Source: Nilaparvata lugens
Lineage: Eukaryota > Arthropoda > Insecta > Hemiptera > Delphacidae
Reading direction: 5' to 3'
DNA: 64,000 bases
Assembly (NCBI RefSeq): GCF_014356525.2
Contig: NC_052514.1
Span: 5,917,943-5,981,942, forward strand
How positions within the stretch are numbered: the stretch's first letter is position 1; every line of letters begins with the position of its first letter. Below are positions 1-11,969 of the stretch, piece after piece. The notes under the pieces are model-generated. The model saw only the letters and a program-made list of their open reading frames with translations. It made no database searches and was not told the origin of the DNA. The position numbers and the translations under genes are program-made.

Positions 1-1514
1 GCTAATCCAATGTGTCACTTTCTATCTAACGATAGCATAGTACAAAATTAGAACCTTTTTCACTGCTGATAAAATTATGAAAATTGCTCCGAAACCTAAG
101 TTCACTTTAATAATACATTTTCGAATTGCTGAGTTTATAACGCTTCTTCCTCATCTCAGTTCATTGTCAATCCATAATATATTAAATCCATTTCTGTTTA
201 TCAACAAAGCCTGAATCCAGTCTCCACATGTATATTACTGGTGTGTATAGTAAACTTACAGCAGGATTCAAGTTGACTTTTCGTGGAATTGACAACAATA
301 ACAGAAATAACAGTCATCGTAATAATGACGGTAAACTTATGATTGGCACTACTTCTATTGTGATTTTCACCATAGTCACATTCCAACCTTCTATTCACGT
401 ATTCTATTTATATATTCGTTATTCTGTTTTCTTAAATGCAGTATTACCTGTCTGTAACTTCCATTATTTCTTCTCTTCCTACCTCTTCTCATTCTGACCT
501 CCCTCCAAATTAGCTCAATTCATGCTCAAAACTAGTTATACTGTATATTTTTAATAATATAGACATGCTTACTTCATTTCTATACCAGATCATTAACACT
601 GTACTCTATGCTATCTGTATCAATCCCTTCGCTCTCTCTTACTCACTCCCTCTCTCTCTCCTTCGGTTTTTCTCATCCCTCCAATTTCATTTTCTTATTA
701 TCTACCTCATTTTATGCACCGGATATTTACTACTTTCTTCTAATATCTCTCTCTTCATCCACCTTTTTAGACAATAATCTTACATAATCTATGTGTATTC
801 TCAAACAGCTTAGTCCTCTCTTCACATTCTTCTCTCTAACAACCGTCAACTGCAATTTGAAATCAATCTACTGATTCATATTTCTCGTTCTTATTTTCCA
901 TCTCTCTGTATACTCTCTTTTAATTGTCTATCCTCTTAATGATTTTCATATACTTTCTGTACTTTTTCCTGCTGTGTTTCTGCTGGAGTTTTCTTCCTGT
1001 TTTCAGACCTGGTTCCTGTGACTTCTCGTACGCCCTCTCTCTTGACGACGCCCTGGCTCTCTCTCGCTCCCCCACCTGCTCGCTCCCATCAGCATCTACC
1101 ACTGCAAATTACTGCCCACCACATTGGATTATCTGCTGGACTCTGACATGAATAAAGGAATCTGAATCTGAATCTCGCTCTACCTCCACTTGGACCCGAT
1201 TCTTCCACTACCGGATACCTACTCGCTCTATCTCCACTTGGACTAGATCTCCAACTACAAGTTCTTCCTCAATCTTCATCTTATTCACCATTAGGATTAT
1301 TCATCACCGGAACTCCACACATCTACATCTTATTGTGTTTAGTGAATTTTTTGAACTAGTGCTATAAATAGTGAAGGGAGCCGAACTGCCAAGGCATACT
1401 GAATGCACTTGAATCAAGAGACTTTTTCATTTAGGTTAAGTTTTATCAGTTTCATCCCCATTTCCCCCGTCATGTGTCGTTCTGAGGTCGGTTCACGATT
1501 GGTCTGCTGCTTCC
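1..1514. other. No gene seen; CT-rich intergenic DNA with an orphan retrotransposon 3' tail
   Basis: No reading frame here resembles a known protein. The only structured piece is near 1145-1176, where an AATAAA-like signal is followed at once by short CTGAAT repeats. That arrangement is typical of the 3' end of CR1/L2-type non-LTR retrotransposons, so roughly the preceding 150-200 bases are probably an orphan 3' end. The stretch 1180-1514 may be the 5' untranslated part of the retrotransposon that follows, but I cannot define its start. Confidence 0.5.
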
Positions 1515-3626
1515 ATGATGCCTTTCACTGACACGTCAGCTCGCTCGCCTTCAAGTAGGTATGATTATTTCAATAATAGTAATAATGACGCAGGTATGTT
1601 TCTAGCAAATAAGCTCCACTCTTTCAAAAAACTTTTCAAGGCTGCTCACCTTAACGTACAATCCCTCAGCTGTCACATTGATGAACTCAGAGCAATCTTC
1701 CGTTTTCAGGACTTCAATATAATCGGAATTTCCGAATCATTTTTGAAGCCTAGTATTCCATCAAATTTTGTTGCTTTGCCTGGATATAATCTTTTCCGGA
1801 ATGATAGATTAAATAAAGCTTGTGGGGGTGTAGCAATTTATGTGAAAGATGGTATCAAAACAAAAGTTTTAATCACATCTAAACAAGAGTATTGTTCCAG
1901 ACCAGAGTTTATGCTACTCGAATTATCCTTATCTAGTACTGATAAATTACTCGTTGGTATCTGTTATCGCCCACCAAAAATAGGTCATTTCACTGATTTC
2001 GAAAGTGCCTTGCTTTCTCTTATGCCTTGTTATAATCGTATACTAGTTATGGGGGATATGAACACCGACTTGAACATGACAAATCGGAACTTTGACTACT
2101 TTCAACTGACCACAATTTTCCAATGCCTAAACATGACTATTTTACCTCTCGATCAAACTCATCATACTAATGAATCAGACACACTCATTGACCTTCTCAT
2201 TGTTAGTGATCCCAATGAGGTTGTTCAAGCAGGCCAAATCTCAGTCCCAGCTATTTCTAGACATGATTTGATCTACTGTGTACTTTCCCATAAGATACCC
2301 AAGCCAGAACAGAAAATTATCACTTATAGAGACTTCAAAAACTTTGATGAAGCCGCCTTCCTGACTGATGTGGCTCAGACTCCATGGCATCAAATTGGAG
2401 CATTACCTTCAGTTGATGACATGGTCAAGACTTTCGAGAATTGGACTTTGACTTTGTATGACAAACATGCACCTTATGTGACAAGGAGGATTAATAGAAA
2501 ACGACGAGTACCGTGGATGACTAAAGACATTTTTAAGATGATGGGACTTAGAGACAAAGCACATAGAAAATTTAAAAAGACATTTGACTTGGACAGTTTG
2601 ATAGTGTATAGGAGCCTTAGAAATAGAGTTAAACAGGAGTTACGGAACTCAAAGATTAGGTACTTGAATTCGTTTATGACAAACAACAGACAAGACTCTA
2701 AATCACTTTGGCAGGGAATAAAAGAATTCGGGCTTGGCAAACAGGTATCGAATCCACAAGTTGACTTACCATTGAACAATATAAATGACCATTTCGTTTC
2801 ACACTCTAACCAACGCGACGAAGTTGTCATTGCTAATCATATCGATGATCTTGAAGAGCAGGTTACAAACTTAGATTTATCAATTACTGATCAATTTCAT
2901 TTCCATCCAATCTCAGAAGAAGACACATTCAGAGCAATTCAACGTATCCATAGTAATGCTACGGGTGTTGACAAAATTCCTATTAAATTTATCAAGAAAA
3001 TGTTATTTGCTGTTTTACCAACCATTACATACATTTTCAACAAGTCAATTGAAGAAGGCATTTTCCCTGAAAACTGGAAGTTTGCTTTGGTTCGCCCTCT
3101 GAATAAAGTTCCATCACCCAATAAAGTTGAGGATTTCAGACCAATCAGTATTTTACCTGCATTGTCCAAAGTGCTAGAAAGACTCATTCATGCTCAAGTT
3201 GTAAAATCTCTAGACAACAATAGTAAGCTTCATAACTTTCAATCAGGCTTTAGAAAATTCCATTCAACTGAAACAGCTCTGCTTCGTGTCACTGATGATA
3301 TAAGGTTAGCTATGGACCAAAGAAAATGCACCATCCTCACCCTATTTGATTTTTCTAAAGCATTTGATACTGTTGATCATACAGTCCTTCTGAATAAGTT
3401 GGCTATTCTTGGTTTCAGTCACAACTCGTTAGTTTGGTTTAAATCCTATCTATTAGGTAGGAAACAATGTGTATCTGTTGGTGACAAAAAGTCTACTTGG
3501 AAAAACGTTATGCATGGAGTACCACAAGGTTCAATTTTAGGCCCTCTCCTCTTCACTTTGTATGCTAATGACCTTTCTTCCATTATCAAATTCTCCAGTT
3601 TCCATACTTATGCAGACAAAATTTAG
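1515..3626 (+). pseudogene. Retrotransposon endonuclease/reverse transcriptase, 5' part up to the deletion
   Basis: About 703 codons are open. Residues near 40-265 form an EEP-type endonuclease: the conserved Asn sits in AHLNVQSL, the Glu in ISESFL, the GDxN block in GDMNTDL, and the SDH block appears as SRHD, with Arg for the usual Asp position. From about residue 470 a reverse transcriptase follows, with FRPISILPALSK, SGFRKFHST, the first catalytic Asp in FDFSKAFDTVDH, and GVPQGSILGPLLF. The catalytic YADD box is cut: the frame reads YAD and then meets a stop, because the segment joining palm to thumb is missing. The first ATG of the frame is taken as the start; nothing shows it was used. 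The protein would nick target DNA and copy the element RNA into the nick. Confidence 0.85.
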
Positions 3627-4249
3627 GCATTATTATGAATAATACTCTTGACTGGTCAGAACAAGTGAACAAAACTTGTAAAAAGGTATTCTCAGCCATG
3701 CATGCATTGAAGAAAATGCACGGTATTCTCCCTAGAAACATTAAATTATTATTGGTTCAATCTCTCATCTTCCCACATTTAATGTATCGTAATTCTGTTC
3801 TTAACGATATGCAAGTCACTCTGAATGATAAACTACAGCGTTGCCAAAATTATTGTCTACGTTTCGTCTACTCTCTCCAACGCCATGATCATATCACCCC
3901 AGCCCACATTGCTAGTTCAACATTAAAGCTTCCCAATCAAAGGCTTTTTTGAATAGTCAAGCTTGTTAGAGATATCTTGAAATACGGTAATCCGAACTAT
4001 TTTAAAGATGATTTCAAATTTGTCTCTGAAGGTAGGAGGATAGATGCTTCACATACTAGATCCGGAGAAAGTACTTTAAGGATACCCAATAATCGAACTA
4101 CTATTTTCACAAAATCCTTCTTAGTCAGTGCCTGTCGTGCATGGAATGCACTTCCTGTTTCTATCAGGTCCATCGAGAGCCGAGCGAGCTTCATCCTGAC
4201 TTTAAAAAAACATCTTTTGGAACAAATGACTGAAACTGTCAGGCCCTAG
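3627..4249 (+). pseudogene. Retrotransposon reverse transcriptase C-terminal part, frameshifted and with a stop
   Basis: After the deletion the same protein resumes in another frame at the block LGIIMNNTLDWSEQV, which normally lies some 60-80 residues after the YADD box. The thumb and C-terminal region follow to 4249. A TGA at 3950-3952 interrupts the frame, and the reading continues in the same frame on the far side (starting near 3977). The C-terminal block with SFLVSACRAWNALPVSIR matches the usual end of CR1/L2 and Jockey proteins (a conserved W-N-x-LP motif). This is clear decay by one deletion with a frame change plus one nonsense codon. Confidence 0.8.
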
Positions 4250-4876
4250 AACGATCATATGACAACCATCCCCCACCCATCCCACAAATACAAACCTTTA
4301 AACCTGTTATAGAACGAATTGTATACATATATTATATAAACTCATGTTATTTCAATTATCCACTGCATACTGCTGTATATTACTGAAAGTTGATTACCAT
4401 GATCCACTTTCAGCCTACTTCATTTTATTAATCAATTATTTGATCTTATCTACCTATATAATTATTTTACTTCATCAATTTTCTGTTTTTTTTTATCTTA
4501 AATATTCATATTGATTAAAACTTTTACAATATTTCCATTAATAAATAAATCCTTAGTTTAAATAATGAAATTAACGTTTTGGTAGAGAGTTAGTGGGGAG
4601 GATATTTTTAATATTCTTTCCGAAGAATGGACATTGATATGTCCAAAGCTCCGCCAATTTATGTAGATGCATAACAATATAATCATTATCTATAGTTATT
4701 ATATTACAAATTGCTTTTTCATATCATATACAGTTCAATAATTATTTTCTTAGTCTATATCATGTAAATTCATCTATAATTTTGCCGTATTGTAAGCTAT
4801 CGTATATAAGTGTATAAGACAGTATATATTGTAATCTACATAAATAAAGTACTCAATCAATCAATCAATCTCTCAA

Positions 4877-4877
4877 A

Positions 4878-4917
<40 letters not shown>
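4877..4917. repeat. (CT)n microsatellite
   Basis: About 40 bases of almost pure CT dinucleotides follow directly on the ATCA tail of the retrotransposon. Confidence 0.9.
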
Positions 4918-4918
<1 letters not shown>

Positions 4919-4954
4919 ACCGAACTGAATTTGGCAAATCATACAGCTATCATG

Positions 4955-5070
4955 GTTTTCGATGAATAGTATGAACATTGTAATGTGGAAGGAACATGAC
5001 ATTATCATCAGTACAAAACTAGTAATTTATCATTCCAGTACAACAGAGCCCTTATTAACTTTCTCTGGTA
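4955..5070. repeat. Diverged copy of the ~170-bp repeat unit found at 6530 and 7865-8340
   Basis: The stretch reads like the units at 6530-6700 and 7865-8340: a segment about a run of ATTGTAATG, a GACATTATCAT-like part, and then CAACAGAGCCC followed by ATTA-rich DNA. The similarity is only moderate and was judged by eye. Confidence 0.4.
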
Positions 5071-5079
5071 TCCCTAGTA

Positions 5080-5575
5080 TCACACTCTCTCTCTCTCTTC
5101 ATCAGACTTTCCTCCACACTCTCCCATCTCCTCTCCTTTTCCTCTCTCACTCTCACTTGTTTTTTGCCTTTGTCTCTCTCAAATTTCAATTTGGAAAACC
5201 ATACAATAGACTGAATAGTCAACGAAAACAATGGATTTCATGGAAAAAGTAGCTTTCATTACAAACTATTTTGAATCTGTCATACATATTTCCATACTCT
5301 CGTCGTTTTGCTTCCCTCACCTCCTACTCTTATCTCTCTACCTCACTCTTTCTCACTCTTCCACGCTCTTCCTCTCTCTTCTTCACTCTTCCTCCCTCTT
5401 CCTCCCACTCCCTCGCACTGCCACTCTCTTCCTCTCTCTTCCTCTCTCTTCCTCTCTCTTCCTCTCTCTTCCTCTCTCTTCCTCTCTCTTCCTCTCTCTT
5501 CCTCTCTCCTACTCTCTCTTCCTCTCTCATCCTCTCTCTTCCTCTCTCTTCCTGTCTCTTCCTCTCTTGATTATC
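5080..5575. repeat. CT-rich low-complexity DNA with a CTCTCTTC 8-mer array
   Basis: The core (about 5425-5570) is a tandem array of the 8-mer TTCCTCTC with few variants. The open frames over it on both strands are Ser/Leu/Pro or Glu/Arg runs produced by the repeat and are not genes. Confidence 0.9.
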
Positions 5576-6300
5576 AAAATTTTAAATTTTTAGTTTCATT
5601 CATTAGTTTTGAAGTGGAAATTGGACTGTTTGAAGTGAAAAGTGAAATCTTAACCTCATTTTTTTTTGAAACTTTTATCAGAGAAAACTCCAATAATTTC
5701 TATTGTGTATAGTAGATAATTGAAATATTTATATTGTACGGTTGAAATTAGGTATTCATTAAATGCTTTGAGAAAGTATTAAGAAAAAACTCAAATGATT
5801 GATTTCAAGTAGCCTACCGATGAGCGTGTTTCAAATTTAAATTCAACAAGATAAGTTAAATTATTGTCAGTATCTGTGACAGTTGAAGCAAACAAATAAC
5901 AAAAGATTGAAAGATTACTTCCAAATGATTGGAATCAAATTAATAATTTAGAATAAAAGATTAAACCTAGAATCTTAAACTGAATTAATTTATAAAGTTT
6001 TGATAAAAGAAGACCTATTATTATAAAATATGGTTTCAAAGTATTAGTAATATTAGTGATTAATCAATAGATAATATTTTCAATTATTGGTGGATTATAG
6101 AGTATGTTGAAGTTACCTTGAAACTCGGAGCTACTATTCTTTTAAAAGTACAATAGGAATAAGAATAAGCTTCCTGTATTCTGTGCTTTTATTTGTATAA
6201 ATTTGGGAGAAGACAATTTTGGGCTATGTCTGTTGTCTTCTCCCCAATCATATTAAATATTATGATTATGATTTGTGATTGTCAATGAAATAAATAGAGA
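5576..6300. other. AT-rich stretch, no gene; probable retrotransposon 3' end at its right edge
   Basis: No coding similarity is visible. Near 6200-6310 the text TTTTGGGCTATGTCTGTTGTCTTC, followed by an AT-rich run ending in AATAAATAGAGAAATAAATAAA, resembles the sequence at 34850-34975. Both look like 3' ends of one family of non-LTR elements. Confidence 0.45.
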
Positions 6301-6490
6301 AATAAATAAACCTCTCTCATCCTCACACACTCTTATTAACTCTCTCTTTCTCTCTAACAATCTCTCTCTACTTTTCTCTAACAATCCCTCTCTCTTTCTC
6401 TCTAGCAGCCACTGTTTCCTTTTCTATTCCTTCCTTCCTCACTCTCTCTCACCTCCTCTTTCTCACTCTTCCACTTCCTCTCTAACTCAA
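6300..6490. repeat. CT-rich low-complexity DNA
   Basis: Runs of CTCTCT with scattered insertions. The 143-codon frame beginning at 6275 is carried by this bias and by the repeat unit downstream. Confidence 0.8.
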
Positions 6491-6529
6491 CACGACATTA
6501 GTTTGGCAAATCAGACAACAATCATGCTT

Positions 6530-6705
6530 CTAATTAATAGTCTTCACATTGTAATAGGAAAAGGACATCGCATGATCATGACAGAACTGGCTCATCCATC
6601 TTTTCACAACAACAGAACCCATCTATTTCTATACATATCAATCTATGTTGATTGCCTTTATATACCATCATTATATGGTAGACTATTTTATGATTATTAT
6701 GCCTA
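6530..6705. repeat. Single ~170-bp unit related to the 7865-8340 array
   Basis: Shares with the units of the later array the order: ATTGTAATAGG-like start, GATCATGA, AGCTCATCCAT-like, AACAGAACCCATCTAT, TACATATCA, and GATTGCCT. Confidence 0.55.
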
Positions 6706-6707
6706 GT

Positions 6708-7852
6708 ATCATCTATATAAATATATGAAAGCGAAATGGCACTCACTCACTGACTGACTGACTGACTGACTGACCGACTGACTCACTCACTCACTCACTA
6801 GCAGAACTAAAAATCTACCAGACCAAAAACGTTCAAATTTGGTAGGTATGTTGAGTTGGCCCTTTAGAGACGCACTGAGAGCGGATTTGGAAAAATTTCC
6901 AAAGATACGCTCAAAGTCTGCGTTTTTCCAGCGTTTTTTAGCGTTTTCTCAGCTTTATTGAGAACAAATGAACAGAAAATGTTCAATTTCACTACAGAAG
7001 CTCAGCTGGGGTGTAATAATGTTGTGTTGGAAGGAATTTGAAATAACGTCAAAGATACACCCAAAATTAGCGTTTTTCCAGCGTCTTTTGCGCTTTCTCA
7101 GCTTTATCTAGAACAAATGAACATAACATGTTCAAATTTACCACAGAATTTACTCAGCTGAGGTGTAATAATGTTGTGTTAGAAGGAATTTACAATAACG
7201 TCAAAGATACGCCCAAAATTAGCGTTTTTTTCTGCTTTTTCTCAGCTTTATCGAGAACAAATGAACAGAAAATGTTCAAATTTAGTACAGAAGCTCAGCT
7301 AGGGTGTAATAATGTGGTGTTAGAATGAATTTGTAATAACGTCAAAGATACGCCCAAAATCTGCGTTTTTCCAGCGTTTTTTTGCGCTTTCTCAGCTTTA
7401 TCGAGAACAAATGAACAGAAAATGTTTAAATTTACTACAGAACCTCAGTTGGAGTGTAATAATGTTGTGTTAGAAGAAATTTGAAATAACGCCGAAGATA
7501 CGCCCAAAATTAGTGTTTTTTTGCGTTTAAAAAAAAGCAAAAAAAATTTGGTGTCTAAAAATCTTGTGTTTTTCTCAGTCATCAAGTAATAGACAGAAAA
7601 TGTTCAAATTTGGTACAGATGTTTAGCTAGGGTCTAACAATTTTGTGATGATCTTTCATCAAAGATATGCCCAAAATCAGCGTTTTCCCAACATTTTTCT
7701 CACCTTTTCTGCGTTTTCCCAGTACTTTGACTTTCTGATGGAATGATGCGTGCTCAAATGAAAAATGATCTCATGTTCGGACGATCCAGTCGGGCGTCTG
7801 GCTAGACGGATATGGCGAGCGAAGTGAGCCTGACGGCTAGTATAATATATAG
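6708..7852 (+). mobile_element. Non-autonomous interspersed repeat with internal ~150-bp tandem units
   Basis: The left part (6708-6830) begins with an AT-rich run, then GCGAAATGGCACTCACTCAC and a run of (ACTG)n and (ACTC)n, then AGAACTAAAAATCTACC. The same left end occurs inverted at 41165-41255. The middle (about 6830-7700) holds five tandem units of roughly 145-170 bp, each with AACAGAAAATGTTCAAATT, a GTGTAATAATGTTGTGTT block and a GCGTTTTT-rich stretch. The right end (about 7785-7845), with GGATATGGCGAGCGAAGTGA and then GGCTAGTAT, matches one terminus of the inverted-repeat element at 34976-35189 and is related to 13668-13790. No protein is encoded. Confidence 0.6.
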
Positions 7853-7864
7853 TGGGCCATCACA

Positions 7865-8340
7865 GTATATAACTCATGGAAATTGTACTCATAATGCACT
7901 GTACTGCTCTGATCATGAGGAAATTAGCTCATTCATATTTTAGAATAACAGAACCCATCTATTATCATACATATCATAATACGATGATTGCCTTGTATCA
8001 TATTTGGTAAAATTTTTTATGATAATATTTTATAACTCATAGATATAGTACTCATAAACACTCTACTGCTCTGATCATGAGGAAATTAGCTCATCCATAT
8101 TTTTAGAACAGCAGAGACCATTCATTATCATACATATTATACTATGATGATTGCCTGGTATCATATACAATATATTAGCATTTTCATAGTTGACTATCAT
8201 AATAATTATATAACTCGTAGAAATTGTACTCATATAGCCTACACTGTACTGCTTTGATCATGAGGGAATTACCTCATCCATATTTTTAGTACAAAAGAGC
8301 CCCTGTATTTTCATAAATTATCTTAGTACCTTTTTTGTTA
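7865..8340. repeat. Tandem array of about three ~170-bp units
   Basis: Three consecutive units begin with ATAACTCATGGAAATTGTAC or a close variant (near 7867, 8031 and 8205). Each contains CTGATCATGAGG, an AATTAGCTCATCCATATTTT-like block, an AACAGAACCCAT-like block and GATGATTGCC. Single related units lie at 4955 and 6530. Confidence 0.75.
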
Positions 8341-8420
8341 GTGCTACTCTAAATTATCAAGAAATAGAAATGAAAAATCCAAGTACGCTTTTGAAAAATT
8401 TCAAGAAAGGTAATTGAGTT

Positions 8421-8635
8421 TTTGAATGAAAAAGACTAAGAAATTGTCAAAAAACCACTGATTCATTGATAATTAGAAGGACAGGTTTCGGTTATTACAC
8501 CATTGTCAATCGATTGACAATGGTGTAATAACCGAAAATCGATTGACAATGGTGTAATAACCGGAACCGGTCTTTCTAATTATCAATAAATCAGTGGTTT
8601 TTAGACAATTTCTCAGTCTTTTTCATTCAATATGA
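8421..8635. mobile_element. Fold-back element (long hairpin)
   Basis: The left arm (GAATGAAAAAGACTAAGAAA, then ACCACTGATTCATTGATAAT, then the block with ATTACACCATTGTCAATCGA) is repeated in inverted order in the right arm. The whole ~215 bp can pair nearly end to end. A short duplication of the GATTGACAATGGTGTAATAA segment lies in the centre. It has no coding content. Confidence 0.85.
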
Positions 8636-8876
8636 ATAAACACCACAATATCAACTTCTCAACTACACAAAAATTAAGTTTTTCTTTTTTCTTTCTATTT
8701 TCTTGTTATTGTTGGTAATTATCATAGTATGATGATTACCTACTTTCATATATTATATAGTGTTATATATTCCATAATATAGTTCATATAGGGCCGGTCT
8801 CCGAGCTTAGGATTTAGCTAAAGCCAGAGACAAGAAATATAGATACGCTTATCCTTCATCTATGCTAAAGCCTAGT

Positions 8877-9332
8877 TTATACGATGCCAATTGGCAAGAC
8901 AATTGTCATAAAAGGCAACTGACTGGCATGAAATTATAGTCTTCGTATAAACACTTCAGGCCAATTATCTTGCCAACTGTCCCGACAACTGGCCCGAAAG
9001 TCAACTGTCTCCGGGAGAAGACTATGGACAGTCAATTGGGCCCAGCGAGCCCCCCACCACTCGGAATCTCAGTTGTCGCGACAATTGGCGCCGTGTGAAC
9101 GGCCGATAGCACTGTCTTGGTTTTGCCAGTTCAGCTGTAGAGCTGTTTAGTCACAACAGATGATGAGAACTCGGACATGTTTAGCTGTCAACTGACGTGC
9201 CAATAGTTGGCCGCGTATACACATCTTGTCGTTCAACTGGCCTGGCCTCCGACAATCCGCAACCACGTGATGACAATTGTCCAAAGAAAACTGCCACGCC
9301 AATTATTGGCGATGTGTAAACAAGGCTTAAGT
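8877..9332. mobile_element. Nested MITE-like element in the left arm
   Basis: The ends AAGCCTAGTTTATACGATGC and, inverted, AAGCCTTGTTTACACATCGC are about 30-bp terminal inverted repeats, both continuing into a CCAATTGG-like block. The interior is rich in repeated CAACTGGC/GCCAATTG motifs. Length about 455 bp, non-coding. Confidence 0.7.
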
Positions 9333-9611
9333 TTTAGACTTTAAACAGCTGGAGTCAGAAAATTGGCTTTCCAAATGGTCAAAGTCAAAGTCACTTTAAA
9401 TTAAATTTTGAAAAACTAGAAAATTGAACACAGAATAAAATGAAGAAAAAATAGTGCAGAGTTTCAGCTATTTTGAATTATTTAGGAATGTTTCATTTCG
9501 TCAAGGGAAAACGTTTCCAAAATTATAGAAATGAGAAAATAAAGATTTATGTTGCTGCAACTATTTACTGCGACTGCGCCCTGTTTTGAAAAGCCAATTT
9601 TCTGACTCCAG

Positions 9612-10549
9612 GGGCCTGTTTGATAAAAGTAACAATTCCTGTAATACAGGAAAAATTCCTGTATTACAGGTAGAATTTAGAAGTTTGTGTTTCATAAACA
9701 ATTTTCCCTGTAAAACAATTTACAAGACATTTGTCCATATTACAAGTGAATAATACAGGACTTTATCATAGTTGTGTTTCATAAAGAGAAACTTCCTGTA
9801 AGATGTTGAATATTTTATCATTGTTTAGACCATCCTAAAACTTTTACAAGTAAAGGTAGAATCTTGAAAAGCGAGTTTTTGTTGAAAAGGCAACGTGTTG
9901 AAATGGTTGAAGGTAGATGATCTAGTTCTGGTAAAGATGACTATGTTATTATTCGTAGGCCAAGAATTTTCAAGGACAGAATTTCTTACAATATGATGCA
10001 GGAAACTTATCAATTTTATGAACGGTTTAGATTTTAAGCTTTCCTCAATAAAGCGTTATTGGAAATATTCAGAAAATGTACGTCCATAAATTTTTATGTT
10101 TTTTATTAGACAAATTTAATAAATGTCGTTGATTTAATTATTAATATTTGATAATTAACTTTTTTTGAAACATTACTACTCACATAATTGTTAAAATTAG
10201 TTATGTAAGTTAAGTAGTTATTATAATTTCTCAACTATTTATCATTAACAAAGTTATTTTCCAGCATGAATGCAATCTGTCCATCGTCAGAAATTTGATA
10301 ATGTGGATTATCCACCAAAACATCTTAAGCAGCACTTTGTTCAAATTAATATTATATTAGGCTCGCTGACCAATGAAAACATTAATTCAAAATGAAGGAA
10401 CTGTAATACAAGCAAATATTACAGGTGATTTTACAAGTGTAGAATCATTTTTATGAAACATAATTTTACAGGATTGTAAATTTTAATTAATAAATCCTGT
10501 AATACAGGCCCTGTATTACAAGGGCTTTATGAAACAGGCTCCTGTTGTT
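9612..10549. mobile_element. Nested MITE-like element in the right arm
   Basis: The left end GGGCCTGTTTGATAAAAGTA and the inverted right end GGAGCCTGTTTCATAAAG form terminal inverted repeats. Blocks of CTGTAATACAGG recur near both ends. The interior (about 9820-10400) is AT-rich and holds a 62-codon minus-strand frame with no recognisable similarity. Confidence 0.7.
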
Positions 10550-10597
10550 TGAAAACTAGAACTTACCTTAATCCCGAGCTCGGAAACCGGCCCACGG

Positions 10598-11968
10598 TAT
10601 CTTAATATCTCATAGAAATTGAATAAAATATACAGTAGGTATACACTGTACCTATACACTGTGTAATGCTTTACAGCAATATCTCTCTACCCATCAGCTC
10701 ATCTTCTATTGTGAGAGTTTCTTCAAAATATCAGCATTGGTGAAATGGGGAGCATAGATGCTATCAATAAGTAACTCTGCCAGTTTGAAGTGATTCTTAT
10801 CACCGGTGTACAACTCAGTACCATGTACCACCTCTGAGTGCAATACAGTGTAGTTGTCTACTGAAAATGATGTATTTCGAATAGTACATCACTTTTAAGA
10901 GAATCACTTTGAACCTCCTGCATTTCTTATAGGAGAACACAATTACTTACCATTTGAACATCGGAGACAGTTTACAGTGAATTCTGCTGTATACAGTTTT
11001 GTAGATACGAGAATTCAGGACTGTATTCTATTCTTCTATTTCTATATTTGTCATGAACCACAAGGTTTGACATACCCCCAAAAATCAGTTCCTTCTTTAA
11101 GAAGAGATATAATTTTTCCCAACTTCAAAAACTAAAAGCTGATCAGACAGTTTTGGCTGACAGACTAAAAACGCTGAGGAGAGGTAGAAGTGGGGCTAGC
11201 ATTCTAGTCTCCCCTCCAGCCAGCTAGTGGAAAAAGCTTTCCACTTTTCTTTCTGTATAATTTCACACACATTTTTTCATCACCCACCTCCTGAGACAGA
11301 CCGAGCTGGACCGTGGATGGACATCCCCTGGTTCTCCATTCAGACCATGGCAACTTAGGATGGACATCAACTGTATAACGGCATCGTTCTACATTCAATT
11401 TATTTTTCAATATTGTTTTGATTTAAGAAATTCCAAATTAATTAAAAATGAATAATGCTTTTTAAACTGTCATATAACTTGTTTAAATAAAAAACACAAT
11501 AATCTGTCCAACACATTTCTGTCTAACGTTTTGTAAAATCATTGGCAACAAAGTTTATTTCAAATTTTTAAAATTGATTGAATGCTCAAAATTTCATAAC
11601 CTTCCTTAATTGTTCTGTATTAGAATAGTTGTGACATAACTAATTTTATAGAACCAAAATATGTTAAAATCCACATTTGAATCTCACATTAATTTCATTT
11701 CAATAAAATAAATCTGACTCCTAATATAAATGTTTTCCTTTCAAATTCCAAAGAACATCTAGTTGATAATTGAAAAAAACCATTTGCTTTTGCTCTACCA
11801 TCAAATGCTACGCAACAACAATATTACAGTGTTCCCGTCTGGGAACTGGTGGATCGCCCCTTTTTATTACTCTTACCAAACAGGTCACCAATCATTTATT
11901 ACAAATGATGGATACCACTGTTCAATAAATTTAATGTTACATATTGTTTAGAACAGTATTCTTCAAGA
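10598..11968. other. No gene or clear repeat seen
   Basis: AT-rich DNA. Short open frames (11204-11410 minus, 11763-11951 plus) show no recognisable domain. Confidence 0.5.
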
Positions 11969-11969
11969 C

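Larger units (their letters stand above)
1330..4870 (+). mobile_element. CR1/L2-like non-LTR retrotransposon, internally deleted
   Basis: The element carries an apurinic-type endonuclease followed by a reverse transcriptase in one long reading frame (1515-4249), then about 600 bases of AT-rich 3' untranslated sequence. It ends with a polyadenylation-like ATAAATAAAG and a short ATCA-type microsatellite near 4850-4870, a tail style known for CR1/L2 elements. The frame is interrupted by an internal deletion near 3620 and a stop at 3950, so this copy cannot encode a working enzyme. The 5' boundary is a guess. Assignment to the CR1/L2 group rests on the GVPQGS(I/V)LGPLLF-type motif and the tail; a Jockey-group relative is possible. 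Confidence 0.75.
8791..10597. mobile_element. MITE-like element with long terminal inverted repeats, hosting two further elements
   Basis: The left end GGGCCGGTCTCCGAGCTTAG pairs with the right end, whose complement reads GGGCCGGTTTCCGAGCTCGG. Interior parts of the arms also pair: the block GGAGTCAGAAAATTGGCTTT (near 9352-9375) returns inverted near 9590-9612. Each arm is interrupted by another inverted-repeat element (8877-9332 and 9612-10549), giving a total length of about 1.8 kb. There is no open frame of note. Confidence 0.75.

Noticed and set aside
5080..5575. CRISPR-like array
   Set aside because: Repeats are contiguous with no unique spacers. The same holds for all other arrays in the window.
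5231..5712. Overlapping Ser/Leu/Pro-rich frames on both strands
   Set aside because: Produced by the CTCTCTTC array, which leaves several frames open at once.
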